Origin: Bretschneidera sinensis
Taxonomy: Eukaryota > Streptophyta > Magnoliopsida > Brassicales > Akaniaceae
DNA length: 64,000 bases
Direction: 5' to 3'
Assembly: GCA_023935145.1 (NCBI GenBank)
Contig: CM043699.1
Location: 63,282,138-63,346,137 of the forward strand
A model generated the notes under the pieces. The model saw only the letters and a program-made list of their open reading frames with translations. It searched no databases and was not told the origin of the DNA. Shown piece after piece: positions 61,399 through 64,000 of the stretch; the first letter of the stretch is position 1; the number at the start of each line of letters is the position of its first letter. Both the position numbers and the translations under genes were made by a program.

Positions 61399-63102
61399 TA
61401 ACAAGAAAAATAACACCAACAGAAATTTTTACATCAATCCTCAACCCTCAACAGGGGAGATACATCATTTGGATCTTGACTTAAATATTTTATACAACGT
61501 AATATGCATGAATATTTACAAATAAAATTTTATTTTATTTTCTCATTAGTCTGAGGGTGTGGACACGTGCGTGGCTTACAGAAAATAATTTCGTCTGAAC
61601 CTCAATTCACCAAACTATCTGTCCTGCTTCCTACCTAAAATCATTGTGTAATGAGGAGTGAGCTTCACAAGCTCAGTGAATTAAATTTACTAGAAGTATT
61701 CAATTTTTATACTCCCAATTATATCTTATAATTTAATTTCTTCTAAAAATTCTTCCGATATCCATTCATCTTTTTCCTCATATAATTCAATAACAATATT
61801 CTGAAATCACTACTCAATTTCATAATTCCCTTTTACACAATCTCTTCTTAAGTTACTCATCATACATATTTCATATTTCTTCCTTAGCATACTTGTCTCT
61901 CTGTGAGACTCATTTCTCTATTAATAGATTTGCAATCATAAATAACACTTTAACATATCAAGCAATAACAATCAATATCTAAAGGAACTGCAATGCGTGG
62001 AGTTAAATGTTATTATTATTGGGAATGTCTTCCCACATTCTGACATGTTTTTATCTTAGACTGGCTGTCTTCCCGGTTCTTTCATTCTCATTTAGACCGG
62101 CTGCCTACTCGTTTCTTTTATTTCCAGTATATACTGGCTGTCATGGTTTTCATTTAGACTGGCTGCCCTCCCGGTTCTTTTATTTTTATTTAAACTGGCT
62201 ACCCTCCTGGATCTTTTATTTCATGCATATGCATATGAATAATAAAATAAAAACAAGCATGTATTCAGATATTTAAACTAGCTATCCTGATTATTCTCAA
62301 ATTATTATTTAAAAAATTTTACTAAATTCCTCTCCTCATAAATCATATCAAATCATCAACCATAGCTCGTCAAGATCCACTAAATTTTCTCGCCTCATAA
62401 ATCATAACAAATCATCAACCATAGCTCATCAAGAATTTCACTTATTGCCTTTATTATTAAATTGACTCATTATTCCAATAATATTATTTCTCATAAAATA
62501 ATTCTCTACACATCCACTATCCCTATCATACCTGTCAACCAACTTTCATCTACCACCAAAGCATAAGTTAATAATTTATTCTAATATTATCACTAGATAT
62601 TTCATATTTATCTTGATTACTTAAATTAAATCTAACTCACCATGTAGCACTTAGAGCTACCCGTGGATCACCTCTTTGTCTTTCCTGCTCCTCTCAGCAA
62701 GTTTTTTCGGTTGCTGATTGTCAACACCTGACATAATATTTATATTAAATTTCTAATTTATTCTTCAATTCTTCTATAATTCATACCCTTTGAAAATTCT
62801 CACTTTGAATTCTAGGAAATTCCATGTAAGCTAAATTTCAAAATAAAGTTTATGTTATTATCTTCTGTTTTTCTTAGAGCTTCTCGTGGTTCTCTATAAA
62901 ATTCTCCCGTAAATCCCTTCAAAATTTTGCTCTTTCAACCTTTCTTTCGGTCTCCAAGTGTTTAAAGAAATAGAGTAATTGAATCGTAGTTGAAGGAAAA
63001 CCAAACAGGATTTGGTAAGTAATAAACTAAAGTTATAATATATATATATATGAAAAATTTAACTCTACCACAGCATACCTTCCTCCTTATATTGTGCCAC
63101 GA

Positions 63103-63171
63103 AATTGTGGTGTTGTAACACATGCAACACCACAATTCTCTCTTGGCAACAGGTGCTGCCACCTGTTGCCA
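63103..63171. repeat. Two adjacent LTR hairpin modules
   Basis: Stem 1: aattgtggtgttg (63103-63115) with caacaccacaatt (63125-63137). Stem 2: tggcaacaggtg (63144-63155) with cacctgttgcca (63160-63171). Both stems are perfect. Confidence 0.92.
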
Positions 63172-63336
63172 CATTTTCGGTTTTTTTTTTCTTTTTTTTC
63201 TTTTTTCTTTTTTCTTTTTCTTCATCTTCATGCTGTCCACGATTTCTTTTTTGTTTTCCATTTTCTCTGTAACTACGCCTCCACGCGTCCATTTTTTTTT
63301 AAGAATTATTTTATTCAATACTAAATCCTTCACGTG

Positions 63337-63403
63337 TGTGTGTGTGTATATATATATATGTATGTATATATATATGTATATATATGTATATGTATATATA
63401 TGT
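63337..63403. repeat. (GT)n(AT)n microsatellite
   Basis: Alternating tg/ta tract in the minus-strand LTR at the position of the AT tracts of other copies. Confidence 0.85.
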
Positions 63404-63471
63404 TATTTTAATTTCATGTCATATTTATCAAATTACTTATTCACCCATATTTTAAGAACTTGGGTATTACA

Positions 63472-64000
63472 ATTCTACCTACCTTATAAAAATCTCGTCC
63501 TCAAAATTTCTTTACCTAATCAAGAAAGCAAATGTGAATTATATTTCTTCATAGTTTCCGCACGCTTTCACGTAATCTCTTCAACATCCTTATTCCGCCA
63601 CAGAACTTGAACTAATAAAATTATTTTATTATACCAGACTTATTCTTTTCTGTCTAAAATTCTCATTGGTACTTGTATAAAAGTCGAATCTTTATGAATT
63701 TCTACAGCTTAGCTCGAAATATTATGAGATTTATCAAGTAAGCGTTTTCGCAAATGTGAAATGTGTAATACATTATGCCACTACTTCAACTCTGGAGGTA
63801 AATCCAAACTATTCACAACTAGCCCAACTTTCTCAATAACCTCATAGGGTCCCACTTACCTTAGACTCAACTTTCCTTTCTTTTTTATCCTCACCACACC
63901 TTTTCATAGAGATATTATCAAATATTCCCAATCATCTACTTGAAACTCAAGAGATCTTCTTCTATTATCAGTGTAGCTATTAGGTCTACTCTGTGCTATT
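63472..64000 (-). pseudogene. Integrase C-terminus and chromodomain of the minus-strand Tekay/Del-type element
   Basis: The minus strand gives LEFQVDDWEYLIISL, KKKGKLSLRXVGPYEVIEKV, LVVNSLDLPPELKXWHNVLH and ISHLRKRLLDKSHNISS, then FIQVPMRILDRKE and LWRNKDVEEIT. This is the polyprotein tail including the chromodomain, as at 57141-57560. Stops show decay. The element continues beyond the right edge. Confidence 0.8.

Larger units (their letters stand above)
61297..63471 (-). repeat. 3' LTR of a minus-strand Tekay/Del-type element
   Basis: The minus strand starts tgtaatacccaagttcttaa at 63471, after the polypurine region ttttataaggtaggtagaat of the element to the right. It ends in the palindrome. 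It has a GT/AT microsatellite (about 63337-63403), two hairpin modules (63103-63137 and 63144-63171) and degraded minisatellite units (62090-62210). Confidence 0.85.

Overview
The window is nuclear DNA from a flowering plant, most likely a eudicot; I cannot name the species. It is AT-rich with long AT microsatellites. It is packed with Ty3/gypsy and Ty1/copia LTR retrotransposons that use tRNA-Asp or initiator-tRNA-Met primer sites, and it also holds a Mutator-like (MULE) transposon and one intron-containing gene copy of chloroplast/mitochondrial-type glutamyl-tRNA synthetase. I see no intact host gene, no tRNA or rRNA gene and no CRISPR array. Almost every reading frame is a decayed piece of a mobile element.

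Layout. 1-6802 (minus): a gag-protease element whose single visible LTR is 5520-6802. It carries an extra plant-transposon-type (Transposase_32-like) ORF and no reverse transcriptase. It lies in the 3' part of a SIRE-like copia element (6803-9013). 9014-11045: a minus-strand Tekay/Del-type LTR whose last ~566 bp are inverted in place. 11046-19935: a MULE whose transposase is split by a Tekay/Del-type gypsy element (11194-17037, target duplication tgtga) and which has a second, opposite-strand GRF zinc-finger ORF. About 20153-34600: an old Met-primed gypsy element holding two younger Asp-primed, polymerase-less elements, 20421-26992 (duplication gatgc) and 28012-34095 (duplication cttgg). 35811-39250: another Asp-primed LTR and gag fused to a LINE fragment. 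39251-44860: AT-rich DNA, a Helitron candidate and tandem hairpin repeats. 44866-50717: a gypsy gag interrupted by a 4.4-kb unit with short terminal inverted repeats that carries a 3'-truncated glutamyl-tRNA synthetase gene. 51204-61262: a nearly full-length but dead Tekay/Del-type element. From 61297 to the right edge: a second such element on the minus strand. The 3' LTRs of these last two meet at a perfect 205-bp palindrome.

How the parts relate. Nesting order and target duplications give a clear relative history: the MULE and the Met-primed element are hosts and the Asp-primed elements are later arrivals. Three of the Asp-primed elements lack reverse transcriptase and integrase, so they probably depended on enzymes from other copies. 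The most interesting objects are the transposon-like unit with the captured tRNA-synthetase gene, the perfect palindrome between convergent LTRs, and several kinds of short palindromic or phased repeats inside LTRs.
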